A DNA stretch of 32,713 bases from Spirochaetales bacterium (GCA_016342585.1 JAEINK010000055.1:1-32713), one strand, 5' to 3'. Positions 14,372 through 23,344 are shown, counted from the stretch's first letter. Made by a program: numbers and translations. Notes: generated by a model from the letters alone, not told the origin.

Positions 14372-16459
14372 ATGAATGTGAAGAAAGCAATTCTATTATT
14401 GCTACTGTCAGCTTTTCTATTTTTCGGATGTGAAGAAAATGGAGGAGAGACTGTGGATCCCGTTGATACTAGCCAACCTAGTGTTAGCGGTGTCGTTCAA
14501 GATGAGAGCGAGAATTTGTTCGAAGGTGTTTCTATCGAACTACTGAAATTAGAACCCGGTGCTGCGGCCCTGGTGATTCAAACCGATGCTGATGGTGCCT
14601 ATGCCTTTTCTGCTTTGGAAGCAGGCTATTATCAGTTAACCTATTCTATTGACGGATATAAGACTTATTCAACGGATTTTACCTATAATCCAGATGTACA
14701 GTATTCCGTCTACCTTATTCCTGTGACTATGCAGCCTGGTGATGATTTTACCGACCTTGATCTTACCGATGGTACTCTTTATGGTTATATCGTAAATGCC
14801 AACCATAATGATCTGGCTGGTGTTACCATCACTGTTCGCGACATTGATAAATTTGCAGACGGTGAAGAGAGAACAACAGTAACCGATTCCGAAGGACTGT
14901 GGGTTGTTGACGGTCTTGATAAGGGCGGTCATTACGAAGTCGTATTTACTCTAACCGGATATATCAAGGAAAACGGACGGATTGATTTTTATGATGCATC
15001 GGGTGATGTTTCAGATGCAAATGCTATTATGTTTCCATCCGGTTTTGATCTTGTAATGTATCAATCAGGGACTATATCCGGAAACTGCTATAATGATTCC
15101 GAAAGCTATTATGATATGAGCGGTGCAACCGTTTATGCCGAATGGCCTGATGTATTTGATGCTACTCATCCTCATAGTATCAGTACAACTGCAGGTGCTG
15201 ATGGAGCTTTCACTTTAACCGGTTATCCCGTCGATCCACGTGGACTTTTGGATCCAGGTGATGGTTATACTGCCGTTATTGATGCAAGACTCAATTATTA
15301 TGAGTTCCTTTTTACCGGAGACCTAACTTATCAGCTTTTCGGCACAACAAACAGTACTCCTGTTGAGATTTCAATGATTAATACAGAGTCAAATAAGCTG
15401 AAACTGGTTGAGACTTCACTTGCCGCCTACTATGAAACAGATACTGGTTATGATGATGTTCCTGTTACTCAGAATGTTTCTGGAATGACATTTTCTTATA
15501 ATAATAATATTGAAGATATTGTAGCTGTGGATTTAGAGTATGTCGTTGATCCAACCGGGACACCATCCTTTTTAGATCTTGCTTTCACATCAAGCTTTGC
15601 AGGTAAGGTTTTAACTGTTACACCGATACTTCCATTTGATTATGACTCTGTATATAGAGTTACTGTTTCAGTAAGGGATACAGATGGTTCTGTTATTGCT
15701 TCACCGCCTTCAATTACTTTTGAAACTATAGAGACCACAACAGCAATACTTGCACCTGATAATTTCCAGAAACAAGCCACTTTTATAATTGAAAGTGATT
15801 CAACGTCTGTTAATGTCAGATGGGACGAGGCTGATAACGCAGATTACTACCTTGTTTACGGTACAATCAATGGCGTTGACTGGATTCTTTTAACAGCAGA
15901 TACCGGTATCGCATCCACTCCTGATGATGGAATCAGTTATATTGAGACAGGTATTACCCTTACCTCAATACCAAATATCGATAATGACTCGACAACTGGA
16001 GGGGCAGCTGAACCATTTGCCTTTGATCAGGAAGTAACTCTTAGACTATACGCTGTTACTGAAATGGGTGATATTTCTGCTCCAGCCACTGATGTTGTAT
16101 TGTCAGATGGAACCGCACCTGAAGGTACTTTAGTTGTAAATCTTGCTGGTGGAGATACAGGAACTGTAAGTTCAAATACGCAAATTACAGGGGCTGCTAT
16201 AGCTGCTGGAAATGACTTTGTAATTACTGTAACTTTTAATGAGCGTGTTTATAATCCTTCTATTTCTGCTTCAGACAATATTACAGATACGGATGCCAGT
16301 GTTAGTGGATCATGGACTACCGAAGGTTATGTTTATGCAATAACAATAACCGCGGGTGCTGGTGATATTGTTTTTGATGCAGACGATACTGTTGTGATTA
16401 ATGGATTAACAGATACTTCAGCCAATTCGGGATCACAGACTATTAATATTGATCCCTAA
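14372..16459 (+). CDS. Large surface lipoprotein with carboxypeptidase-regulatory-like and Ig-like beta domains
   Basis: The start is the ATG at 14372, because GGAGGA lies between it and the in-frame ATG at 14360. The product has 695 residues, with a lipobox 'LFFGC' and Cys20 as the lipidated residue. The mature chain is acidic (Asp, Thr, Gly) and beta-rich. Two N-terminal modules resemble carboxypeptidase-regulatory folds: 'VSGVVQDESENLFEGVSIEL' with 'TDADGAYAFSALEAGYYQL', and 'LYGYIVNANHNDLAGVTITV' with 'TDSEGLWVVDGLDKGGHYEV'. A third module follows at 'ISGNCYNDSESYYDMSGATV'. The C-terminal part has fibronectin/SbsA-like Ig features ('VNVRWDEADNADYYLVYG', 'FVITVTFNERVYNPS'). No catalytic motif is visible. 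It is likely a cell-surface structural or carbohydrate-contacting protein. It is monocistronic with its own promoter and terminator. Confidence 0.82.
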   Translation: MNVKKAILLLLLSAFLFFGCEENGGETVDPVDTSQPSVSGVVQDESENLFEGVSIELLKLEPGAAALVIQTDADGAYAFSALEAGYYQLTYSIDGYKTYSTDFTYNPDVQYSVYLIPVTMQPGDDFTDLDLTDGTLYGYIVNANHNDLAGVTITVRDIDKFADGEERTTVTDSEGLWVVDGLDKGGHYEVVFTLTGYIKENGRIDFYDASGDVSDANAIMFPSGFDLVMYQSGTISGNCYNDSESYYDMSGATVYAEWPDVFDATHPHSISTTAGADGAFTLTGYPVDPRGLLDPGDGYTAVIDARLNYYEFLFTGDLTYQLFGTTNSTPVEISMINTESNKLKLVETSLAAYYETDTGYDDVPVTQNVSGMTFSYNNNIEDIVAVDLEYVVDPTGTPSFLDLAFTSSFAGKVLTVTPILPFDYDSVYRVTVSVRDTDGSVIASPPSITFETIETTTAILAPDNFQKQATFIIESDSTSVNVRWDEADNADYYLVYGTINGVDWILLTADTGIASTPDDGISYIETGITLTSIPNIDNDSTTGGAAEPFAFDQEVTLRLYAVTEMGDISAPATDVVLSDGTAPEGTLVVNLAGGDTGTVSSNTQITGAAIAAGNDFVITVTFNERVYNPSISASDNITDTDASVSGSWTTEGYVYAITITAGAGDIVFDADDTVVINGLTDTSANSGSQTINIDP

Positions 16460-16488
16460 TACAGATATAGCAAACTGATTTTATTCAC

Positions 16489-16518
16489 AGGGCCGTTCTT
16501 TCGGGGCGGCCCTATTTT
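16489..16518 (+). terminator. Terminator after the 695-aa lipoprotein gene
   Basis: A seven-pair GC-rich stem AGGGCCG (16489-16495) / CGGCCCT (16507-16513) with an 11-base loop, followed by ATTTT, starts 29 bases after the stop. Confidence 0.8.
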
Positions 16519-16835
16519 GTTTGCCGAGCAAAGTGGGCAAACCTGGCCTGCCGGAAAAGCCTGGGTAACCCTGATAAAGGGGAAGATAATCCGAATTACA
16601 ATGGCGTTTTCTGTTAACGGTAGAGTCGAAATGTTCATTATTAACAAAACGGATAGAGAAAGTAAATCGTATAAAGCGATAGTAAACCTGATTGGGTGTA
16701 ACTGGTCGCTATACTTTTATACCCTACTCAATTTTAAGAAATACTTCACCTAATCTGATCTTTTTAAATATCTGTTCATAGGATTCTTGTGTCTCAATGC
16801 TGGTTATAAACAAGTCATTGCTATAAAATAGGGGC
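16519..16835. other. 317-bp intergenic stretch with GC-rich hairpins, no gene seen
   Basis: The first 80 bases are GC-richer than the rest and hold an inverted repeat GTTTGCC (16519-16525) / GGCAAAC (16536-16542), then further imperfect arms (CCCT/AGGG near 16570-16584). The open frames across it start with TTG or lack a ribosome site and do not look coding. The remainder (16600-16835) is AT-rich, and I see no convincing promoter in it, although TATAAA occurs at 16805 and 16822. Confidence 0.35.
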
Positions 16836-19253
16836 GTGAATCTAAAGCTAAATTTTATTACTGAAAATCATAAAAAGAAAAAAGATTTTACTGTGGTTGT
16901 GGGCCTGAATGAGGCCGGGTGGAAATCTTTTTCTAATGGACTCTCCGAACTCTGGCCTGGTGTAAAATTCCCCTCTTTTAGTACTTTATCTTTTGAAAGA
17001 ACGGATAAGGGAGTTCAATTACTCTGTCGTAAACCACTATTAATCAATGGTGTTTCTGTCCGTCACAGGTTGTTAAAACTCGGTGATAGAATTGTACTTG
17101 GCCCTCTCCGGCTTATTTTTCAATCATACGAGCTTATCGAATCTGCGATTGAACCTGAATTTTTAACCGGATCTCCCGTTAAATCCGGTAAAAAGGAGGA
17201 GGCGGAATCTACCTTATCAGAGGATAGAGTAGAAAGAGAGGGGGCGGATAAACATCGGAAAGAAAAAGCCCGGAAGGAAGAAGAGCGGTTAGAGAAAGTC
17301 CGAATTCAGAAGATTCAGAGAGAAGAAGCCAGAAAAGCGAAAGCTCAGGAGGAGACACTTCGAAAGGAAAAGGCTCTTCGTTTAGAGGCAGAAAAAGAAA
17401 AGATCCGGTTGGAAAAAGAGGCAGAGAAAGCCCGAGAGTTAAAATTTGAGAATGAAAGGGCTCTCGAAAAATCGACTGAAAGAAAGATTGCAGAGCAGAA
17501 AAAACGACAAGCAGAAAAAGCTGAAAAGGAAGAGGCTCGGATAGAGAAACTTCGGCTTGAAGAAGATCGTTTGAATGCTGCCCGGGAAGCTAAAGAGCTT
17601 GAGGAGAAATCCCGTCAGGAGAAGGTTCAGCAGGAGAGATTGGAACAAGAAAAACTCCTGCAGGTAAAGAAACAAGAAGATAAATCCCGTCAGGAGAAGG
17701 TTCAGCAGGAGCGGCTGGCCCGGGAAAAACTCCGGCAGGAAAAAATAAGAGAACAAAAAGCCGAGAAGGATGCGGCCAGATTAGAGAGATCCCGAAGGGA
17801 AGAGATTCGAAAGGAAAATTTCCGGAAGGAACAGGCTCGGAAGAAGGAAGCCCGGTTAGAGAGATATCAGGCAGAAAAGGACAAAAAAGAGGAAGCCCGA
17901 AAGGCTAAGGCCTTATATGAACAGGAAAGGAAGGATGCGGCCCAAAGGGAAAAATTAGAACAGATCCGGAGGGATAGGGCCCATAAGGAAAAGCTCCAGA
18001 AGGAACAGGCTGAACAGAAAAAAATTCAGGAAGAAAAATCCAGACAGGAAAAAATTCAGCTGGAGAAAATTCAAAAAGAAAAAACTCGATTTGAAAAAGC
18101 AAAGCTGGAGAAAAAACATGAAAAGAAAATTCTGGTTTTTCCTGTTTTGTCCCGAAAGCTCATACTTACTGCCGCCGCGATCCTTATGGCCGTTTTTATG
18201 GTAATAATCGGATTTTCTCTTTTACCCGAATCTTCTCCAGTTGTCAGCGGTGTATCGGATTCGATGGATTCTATAGAAAGGAATGGGGATTCCATCGGGG
18301 AGCAGAATAGGGTGGCAGATGATGATCCTTCCCCTGTGGAAGCAAATCCTCAATCGGCAGGCGTTTCTATCAATATAGAAAACAGTTCTGATTCGCTTAT
18401 GGAACGGGTTTACGAATCGGAAAGCCTCCTTTTTGTGGCTCCCGGGGATGAGGTTCCGAATTTGGATTTAGATATCCTGTTTATTCATGCCCATCCGGAT
18501 GATGAATCTCTGGATTATGGATGTCTGATGGCTCTTGCGCATGCGGCAGGTTTAAAAGTAGGACTTCTTACCTTTACCGATGGTGAATCGGGTCTGGACC
18601 TCTATCCTGATCGCCTGGTGGGAGGGGATTACCCGGACTATTATATGGAGGGAGAGGAGTTGGCAAGGGTCAGGGTTGGAGAGGTAAGGTCTGCTGCCGG
18701 GGTTCTGGGAGTGAATCTTCTTATAAGGTTTGGCCTTAAAAACCACCCCTATAATGGTAAAAGCGATGAGTTGCCGCCTGAGGAGATCCTTGAGGTTTGG
18801 GGTGGGAAGGATATTTTGATCGACAGGATCCTTGAAATTATAAAGAGAACCACACCTGAAGTCGTTGTCGCCCCGGATGTGCCGGGTCGTGCCAGTGAAC
18901 ATTTTGAGCATGAAGCAGTGGGTTATATTTCTGCGGAGATTTTGAACTCTTCTCTTCTGGATGGATCAAAGAGACCTGAAAAGTTCATTACGTGTATTGA
19001 CCCGCGGCAGCGCCACCTTTATCCTGAAGCATCGGTAATTAACGCTGCATTACGAATTAAAAACGGGAAGCCGGATGGGAAAAAATCATCCCTGAGAGAG
19101 GTACAGTTGTCGGCGCTTTCCATGCATAAAACCCAGAATGATGCGGTTAATGTAGGAACGGGATTTTTACCAGGTTTTCCGTCGGAGTATTACCAGATTC
19201 AGTTTTGGGATTCCGATGAAAGCTGGGATGATTGGATTGATTCTCTATATTAA
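16836..19253 (+). CDS. FHA-like / coiled-coil / transmembrane / LmbE (PIG-L) deacetylase fusion protein
   Basis: This is an 805-residue protein with an uncommon architecture. Residues about 1-105 resemble an FHA domain, strongest at 'LLINGVSVRHRLLKLGDRIVLGPLRLIF', though the phosphothreonine-binding residues are not obvious. Residues about 120-430 are an almost continuous Arg/Lys/Glu/Gln coiled coil. Residues about 440-462 form one membrane segment ('LILTAAAILMAVFMVIIGFSLL'), preceded by basic residues, which predicts the N-terminus inside. After an acidic linker, residues about 540-790 are a LmbE/PIG-L-type zinc-dependent N-acetyl-sugar deacetylase: 'HAHPDDESLD' near 550, 'FTDGESG' and 'HFEHEAVG' are the family's zinc and catalytic motifs. 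The deacetylase should be periplasmic. The start is GTG, the first codon possible after an upstream stop; AGGGG is only one base away, so initiation is uncertain. Transketolase follows 71 bp later. Confidence 0.82.
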   Translation: MNLKLNFITENHKKKKDFTVVVGLNEAGWKSFSNGLSELWPGVKFPSFSTLSFERTDKGVQLLCRKPLLINGVSVRHRLLKLGDRIVLGPLRLIFQSYELIESAIEPEFLTGSPVKSGKKEEAESTLSEDRVEREGADKHRKEKARKEEERLEKVRIQKIQREEARKAKAQEETLRKEKALRLEAEKEKIRLEKEAEKARELKFENERALEKSTERKIAEQKKRQAEKAEKEEARIEKLRLEEDRLNAAREAKELEEKSRQEKVQQERLEQEKLLQVKKQEDKSRQEKVQQERLAREKLRQEKIREQKAEKDAARLERSRREEIRKENFRKEQARKKEARLERYQAEKDKKEEARKAKALYEQERKDAAQREKLEQIRRDRAHKEKLQKEQAEQKKIQEEKSRQEKIQLEKIQKEKTRFEKAKLEKKHEKKILVFPVLSRKLILTAAAILMAVFMVIIGFSLLPESSPVVSGVSDSMDSIERNGDSIGEQNRVADDDPSPVEANPQSAGVSINIENSSDSLMERVYESESLLFVAPGDEVPNLDLDILFIHAHPDDESLDYGCLMALAHAAGLKVGLLTFTDGESGLDLYPDRLVGGDYPDYYMEGEELARVRVGEVRSAAGVLGVNLLIRFGLKNHPYNGKSDELPPEEILEVWGGKDILIDRILEIIKRTTPEVVVAPDVPGRASEHFEHEAVGYISAEILNSSLLDGSKRPEKFITCIDPRQRHLYPEASVINAALRIKNGKPDGKKSSLREVQLSALSMHKTQNDAVNVGTGFLPGFPSEYYQIQFWDSDESWDDWIDSLY
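17607..17711 (+). repeat. 30-bp direct repeat inside the coiled-coil coding region
   Basis: An identical 30-base segment occurs at 17607-17636 and 17682-17711 (starting AAATCCCGTCAGG, ending CAGCAGGAG), 75 bases apart, so 25 codons in frame. It reflects recent internal duplication in the charged coiled coil. Confidence 0.85.
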
Positions 19254-19324
19254 GAGGAGTCTGCTGTAAAATATGGGCTCTCTTGAATTTCATATATTTT
19301 GATAATATTTTTTTGGAGGAAAAA

Positions 19325-21289
19325 ATGAACAATGATAAGTTAAAAGCAGTTGCAACAACTGTCAGAGCCCTGTCCATGGACGGAATCCAGAAAGCGAATT
19401 CTGGTCATCCGGGCCTTCCCATGGGTTGTGCCGATCTGGGAGCTCTTCTCTTTGGAGAGGTCCTGAAACATAATCCCGAAGATCCCTCTTGGATTAACAG
19501 GGATCGATTTGTACTTTCCGCCGGTCATGGGTCCATGTTTCTCTACTCCCTTCTTCACTTAAGCGGTTATGGACTCACAATTGATGATCTTAAAAAATTC
19601 AGACAGCTTGGCTCCCTTACTCCCGGACATCCGGAATACGGCCATACCAAGGGTGTCGAAATCACAACCGGTCCTCTCGGCGCTGGTATTTCCAATGTCG
19701 TCGGAATGGCGGTTGCCCAGGAGATGAACGCCGGTAAATTCAATACCGCCGATCACAAGATAATTGATCACTACATTTATGCTCTTGCCGGTGATGGATG
19801 TATGATGGAAGGAATCTCTTCCGAAGCCAGTTCTTTAGCCGGTCATATGGGTCTTGGAAAACTGATTGTATTCTACGATTCAAACAGTATTACTATTGAA
19901 GGTTCAACCGACCTTGCTTTTACTGAAGATGTTGCTGCCAGGTATGCGGCATATGGTTGGCAGACTCTTGAAGGGGATGGTCATAATCTTGAAGAGATGG
20001 CCGGCTTGATCGAAAAAGCCAAGGCCGATACTTCCAGACCAACTTTAATTAAACTAACCACATTAATTGGTAAGGGTTCAGCCAATTTGGAAGGATCTCA
20101 CAAGGTACATGGTGCACCTCTTGGCGCCGACGAGATCAAGGCTACCAGAAAGAAGCTGGGGATCCCTGAAGATCAGGATTTCTATGTTGCTCCCGAAGCC
20201 GTTGAGTTTTTCGATGCAAAGAAAACCGAATGGAAAAAAGGGTATGATGAATGGCAAACCCTCTTTTCAGCATGGGCGGCGGCTAACCCCGGGCTTAAAA
20301 AAGAGCTTGATGCCTCCTTCAGTGGAACGGTTGATCTCTCCGGTATTGCCTCACCAGGATTTAAAGTGGGTGACTCCTTAGCGACAAGGTCTGCCAGTGG
20401 AAAGGTTTTAAATGCTATTGCCGATGGGGTTTCCAATTTTGTAGGGGGATCCGCCGACCTTGCCCCTTCAAATAATACCGCCATGCCTCAGCATGGAGAT
20501 TTCTCTGTGGCTAACCCAACAGGTAGAACTCTCCACTTCGGCGTTCGAGAACATGCCATGGGCGGAATGCTCAATGGTATGGCTGCCTATGGTGGTTTAA
20601 GGGTTTTCGGTGCAACCTTCCTTGTTTTTGCCGATTATTTTAGACCTGCCATCAGGCTTGCCGCTCTGATGAATCTTCCGGTTGTATATGTTCTTACTCA
20701 TGATTCAATCTATGTGGGTGAAGATGGACCTACTCATCAGCCCATCGAAACAATCGCTTCAATGAGGATTATTCCGAATACGAGGGTATTAAGGCCTGCG
20801 GATGCTCAGGAGACTGAGGCTGCCTGGATTATGGCCATGGAAAGAACTGATGGTCCTACTATCCTTGCCTTAACAAGACAGAACCTTGAAGTATTTGCCA
20901 AGGCCGATGGATGGCAGGAGACAGCAAAGAAGGGTGCTTACATTGCCAAAGATTGTGAAGGCACTCCTGATGTTGTTGTTGCGGCTTCCGGTTCCGAAGT
21001 CACGCTTGCTATTAAGGCTGCAGAATTAAGCGCTAAAAAGGTAAGGGTTGTCTCTGTATTGTCCAGAGAGCTCTTCCTTTCACAGGATAAAGCGTTCCAG
21101 GAATCACTCATTCCTGCCGGCATAAGGACCATCGTTGCCGAGGTTGGTGTCTCTTCCGGTTGGGAAGGAATCGCCTCCTCATCTGAAGATATGCTTTGCC
21201 TGGACAGATTCGGCGAGTCAGGACCTGCAGGTGAAGTTGCGGTGAAATTCGGCTTCACACCGGAGAATCTTGCTAAAATTATAGGTTAA
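19325..21289 (+). CDS. tkt: Transketolase
   Basis: Transketolase moves two-carbon ketol units between sugar phosphates in the non-oxidative pentose phosphate pathway, using thiamine diphosphate. The ATG at 19325 follows a GGAGGA site and gives 654 residues, normal for bacterial enzymes; an upstream in-frame TTG at 19283 has no ribosome site. Hallmarks are 'ANSGHPGLPMGCADLG', the TPP motif starting 'GDGCMMEGISSEASSLAGH', the second-domain 'FGVREHAMGGMLNG', 'YVLTHDSIYVGEDGPTHQP' and 'LRPADAQE'. It may be co-transcribed with the LmbE fusion gene upstream (71-bp gap), as no clear promoter or terminator separates them. A hairpin terminator follows. Confidence 0.97.
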   Translation: MNNDKLKAVATTVRALSMDGIQKANSGHPGLPMGCADLGALLFGEVLKHNPEDPSWINRDRFVLSAGHGSMFLYSLLHLSGYGLTIDDLKKFRQLGSLTPGHPEYGHTKGVEITTGPLGAGISNVVGMAVAQEMNAGKFNTADHKIIDHYIYALAGDGCMMEGISSEASSLAGHMGLGKLIVFYDSNSITIEGSTDLAFTEDVAARYAAYGWQTLEGDGHNLEEMAGLIEKAKADTSRPTLIKLTTLIGKGSANLEGSHKVHGAPLGADEIKATRKKLGIPEDQDFYVAPEAVEFFDAKKTEWKKGYDEWQTLFSAWAAANPGLKKELDASFSGTVDLSGIASPGFKVGDSLATRSASGKVLNAIADGVSNFVGGSADLAPSNNTAMPQHGDFSVANPTGRTLHFGVREHAMGGMLNGMAAYGGLRVFGATFLVFADYFRPAIRLAALMNLPVVYVLTHDSIYVGEDGPTHQPIETIASMRIIPNTRVLRPADAQETEAAWIMAMERTDGPTILALTRQNLEVFAKADGWQETAKKGAYIAKDCEGTPDVVVAASGSEVTLAIKAAELSAKKVRVVSVLSRELFLSQDKAFQESLIPAGIRTIVAEVGVSSGWEGIASSSEDMLCLDRFGESGPAGEVAVKFGFTPENLAKIIG

Positions 21290-21372
21290 TACCTGGCTTT
21301 AAGCTGGATATTGCCAAAAACAGATAGATCAGGCCGGAGACAGGAAAGCTGTTAAGGTTTGGAATATAAAGT

Positions 21373-21412
21373 AAAACCGCATCGACCTTCATTGGCTGAT
21401 GCGGTTTTTTTT
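21373..21412. terminator. Bidirectional terminator between transketolase and a reverse-strand gene
   Basis: AAAACCGCATC (21373-21383) pairs perfectly with GATGCGGTTTT (21398-21408), followed by a T tract on the plus strand; the opposite strand also ends in T after the stem. It lies directly after the stop of the convergent 611-aa gene. Confidence 0.9.
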
Positions 21413-23246
21413 AATAATAAAGGATTATTTCTTCGACTTCACTTTTGTTTCTAATCTTGATATAGAGTGATTTATTGTTTTTATCATAATACCAACCACT
21501 GTAATACCTGTAAAATACGGGATCGGGTTTCCAGTTCAGACCGAGCATTTTCATTCTTTCAAATGGTTCTACACCCTGTATCAGGATGTTGTGTATTTCA
21601 CCTACTTTGTATTTGAAGCTGTATTTTACGGAATTTCCTTGACGACTTACACCTACTTCCGGAGCAGATGTGTAGAGCCAGCTTCCCGCTGTCCCTTCAG
21701 GTGAGGCGGAGTATTCTCTGGGGTAGTAGGGGTTATTAAAAATGATAGGATAGATATCCTCGGGATGAACATTACCCTTTGTAAGGATGTGTCCATCTTC
21801 AAAATGGAGGACGGCAGGGATTATCCCAATGATATTTGATTTTTTCAGAGCCGAGTGTATGAGTTCCATACCCAGTGTGGAAAAGATATCTCGATCTGTG
21901 AGGTTTCCAATCTTTATGAAATAGGAGCCGGTTCGGATGGATAGAAGGAGATCTGATTCATAGGGGTTGGATTCCAGGAAGAATCCCTCCTGCAGTACTT
22001 GTATTTTAGAAAGGAGGTAATCTGCCGCAAGTTCATCAAGGTTGAATGCCAGCTTTTCACCCGTGTCACCGCTTTCGATTCTATCAAGATAATATTTTAA
22101 CAATCCTGAGAGTGTATTTGTAGCCATAGAACTTCTGTCTGCGGAATCGGCCATTGTTTTGAGCTTTTCAACCATACCTTCATTGCTGTGGATATGGATG
22201 AGATTATAAAGATCATGATTATTGAAAACAGTATAATCGTCCGTCTCTATTTTATTGCTGATGGTCTGAAGATTGGTTCGTTCTGTCCTCAGCTCCGCCT
22301 TGGCTCCTGCAATAATATCTCCCAGAAAGGGGGTGGTCAGGAGGGAAAGGGTTTGGCTTGATTTTTCCTTTGCCTGAATCATTCTGGTGTACTGGTTTCG
22401 GTACTCATTATTGTTCATCGATTCTGATAAAAGAATCGTCGCAATTTTATCACTGAAAACCGGTTCTCCATCAGCCATTTCCCAGGTTCCATTATTGGTA
22501 TCAAACCGTGAATTTCTCCACCCTTCCATGGCTTCAGAGAGATACTCCTCAAGAAAGAGGTTGTATTCTGCCTGGCTTAAAAGGTTGGCCTTCCTGGAAA
22601 ACCAGAATGACAGGGGATCCTGGATCTCTTCTGTCCGTTCAATGAGGATTCCTTCTATTCCTTCAACACCACAGGGGATGGTTATCCTGTTATTGGACTG
22701 ATCCAAAGTTGCCCCCATGGGCAGGGTAAGCATGGTAACCTCTGGGGACGTTTTGTCATTTATTGAAAATACGGGTACGCCGCCAGTTGTATCAATAAAA
22801 AAATCTCTCATAAGGGAAAAAGGGATCGATACGCTTTTAATAGATGAGTAATCATGAAAAACTATATTCATAAGAACGGATTCATTGTTCGCCTCTTCCG
22901 GGGTCATGGTCAGCGTCAGGCCGGAGGACATCTCTATTTCCATTCTATTGCCGAAATTTCTGTATTTGAAAGGCTCAGCCTTGTGAACAAGACCATCGCT
23001 TGAATAAATTCTGATGGGATTCTTCTTATCCAGAGGGAACAATATTCCTGTCCCGAAGATCTGGAGATCGCTGATGTTATCATCCCCACTCAAGGGGCTT
23101 CTTGATACTCTTCCCATGGCTGTCAGATGGGAAACTGTTGAGGTAAAAGTATCTACCCCGGAGAATTGCAGGTACATGAATATTGCAATGAGTCCTATAT
23201 AGAGTAAAGGAACAAGGTAGAGTGCTTTCGAAAATTTTGTTTTCAT
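21411..23246 (-). CDS. Membrane-anchored extracytoplasmic protein of unknown function (611 aa)
   Basis: I do not recognise a family. The N-terminus is basic, then a hydrophobic segment at about residues 9-28 ('ALYLVPLLYIGLIAIFMYLQF') acts as a signal anchor without a lipobox. The remaining roughly 580 residues should be periplasmic. The first part (about 60-200) is beta-rich, with 'NRMEIEMSSGLTLTMTPEEA' and 'GNRITIPCG'-like strands. The middle (about 230-430) is mainly helical, including 'DPLSFWFSRKANLLSQAEYNLFLEEYLSEAMEGWRNSRF'-type sequence. The C-terminus returns to aromatic strands ('YRYYSGWYYDKNN'). The start at 23246 has no ribosome site, and a predicted promoter would begin the mRNA within about two bases of the ATG. 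It is divergent from the TPR lipoprotein gene. Confidence 0.8.
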   Translation of the reverse strand: MKTKFSKALYLVPLLYIGLIAIFMYLQFSGVDTFTSTVSHLTAMGRVSRSPLSGDDNISDLQIFGTGILFPLDKKNPIRIYSSDGLVHKAEPFKYRNFGNRMEIEMSSGLTLTMTPEEANNESVLMNIVFHDYSSIKSVSIPFSLMRDFFIDTTGGVPVFSINDKTSPEVTMLTLPMGATLDQSNNRITIPCGVEGIEGILIERTEEIQDPLSFWFSRKANLLSQAEYNLFLEEYLSEAMEGWRNSRFDTNNGTWEMADGEPVFSDKIATILLSESMNNNEYRNQYTRMIQAKEKSSQTLSLLTTPFLGDIIAGAKAELRTERTNLQTISNKIETDDYTVFNNHDLYNLIHIHSNEGMVEKLKTMADSADRSSMATNTLSGLLKYYLDRIESGDTGEKLAFNLDELAADYLLSKIQVLQEGFFLESNPYESDLLLSIRTGSYFIKIGNLTDRDIFSTLGMELIHSALKKSNIIGIIPAVLHFEDGHILTKGNVHPEDIYPIIFNNPYYPREYSASPEGTAGSWLYTSAPEVGVSRQGNSVKYSFKYKVGEIHNILIQGVEPFERMKMLGLNWKPDPVFYRYYSGWYYDKNNKSLYIKIRNKSEVEEIILYY

Positions 23247-23254
23247 ATTGGGCT

Positions 23255-23283
23255 ATTTTAGCAATCCATGGTCAAATGTTCAA
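23255..23283 (-). promoter_or_regulatory. Putative promoter of the 611-aa gene, predicting a leaderless or nearly leaderless mRNA
   Basis: On the reverse strand TTGAAC (23283-23278), 17 bases and TAAAAT (23260-23255) end only nine bases before the start codon at 23246. Transcription would be expected to start near 23248. Confidence 0.5.
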
Positions 23284-23284
23284 C

Positions 23285-23313
23285 TTGTCTAAAGCCGGCA
23301 TGATCTATATATT
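23285..23313 (+). promoter_or_regulatory. Putative sigma-70 promoter of the TPR-lipoprotein gene
   Basis: TTGTCT (23285-23290), a 17-base spacer and TATATT (23308-23313) lie 31 bases before the ATG at 23345. The -35 is back to back with that of the opposite promoter, one base apart. It places the in-frame ATG at 23300 inside the promoter. Confidence 0.5.
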
Positions 23314-23344
23314 ACAATTACCACTAGTAAAAACTGGAAATCGA

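Noticed and set aside
16517..16753. 78-residue open frame in the intergene before the LmbE fusion
   Set aside because: It starts with TTG inside the terminator tail, has no ribosome site and no recognisable protein features.
19283..19311. TTGAAT-N17-TATTTT as a transketolase promoter
   Set aside because: Transcription would begin within the ribosome-binding site, leaving no usable leader; operon transcription from upstream is as likely.
23222..23344. Longer N-terminus for the TPR lipoprotein
   Set aside because: It would hide the lipoprotein signal and overlap the promoters; ATG 23345 gives a clean signal with Cys23.
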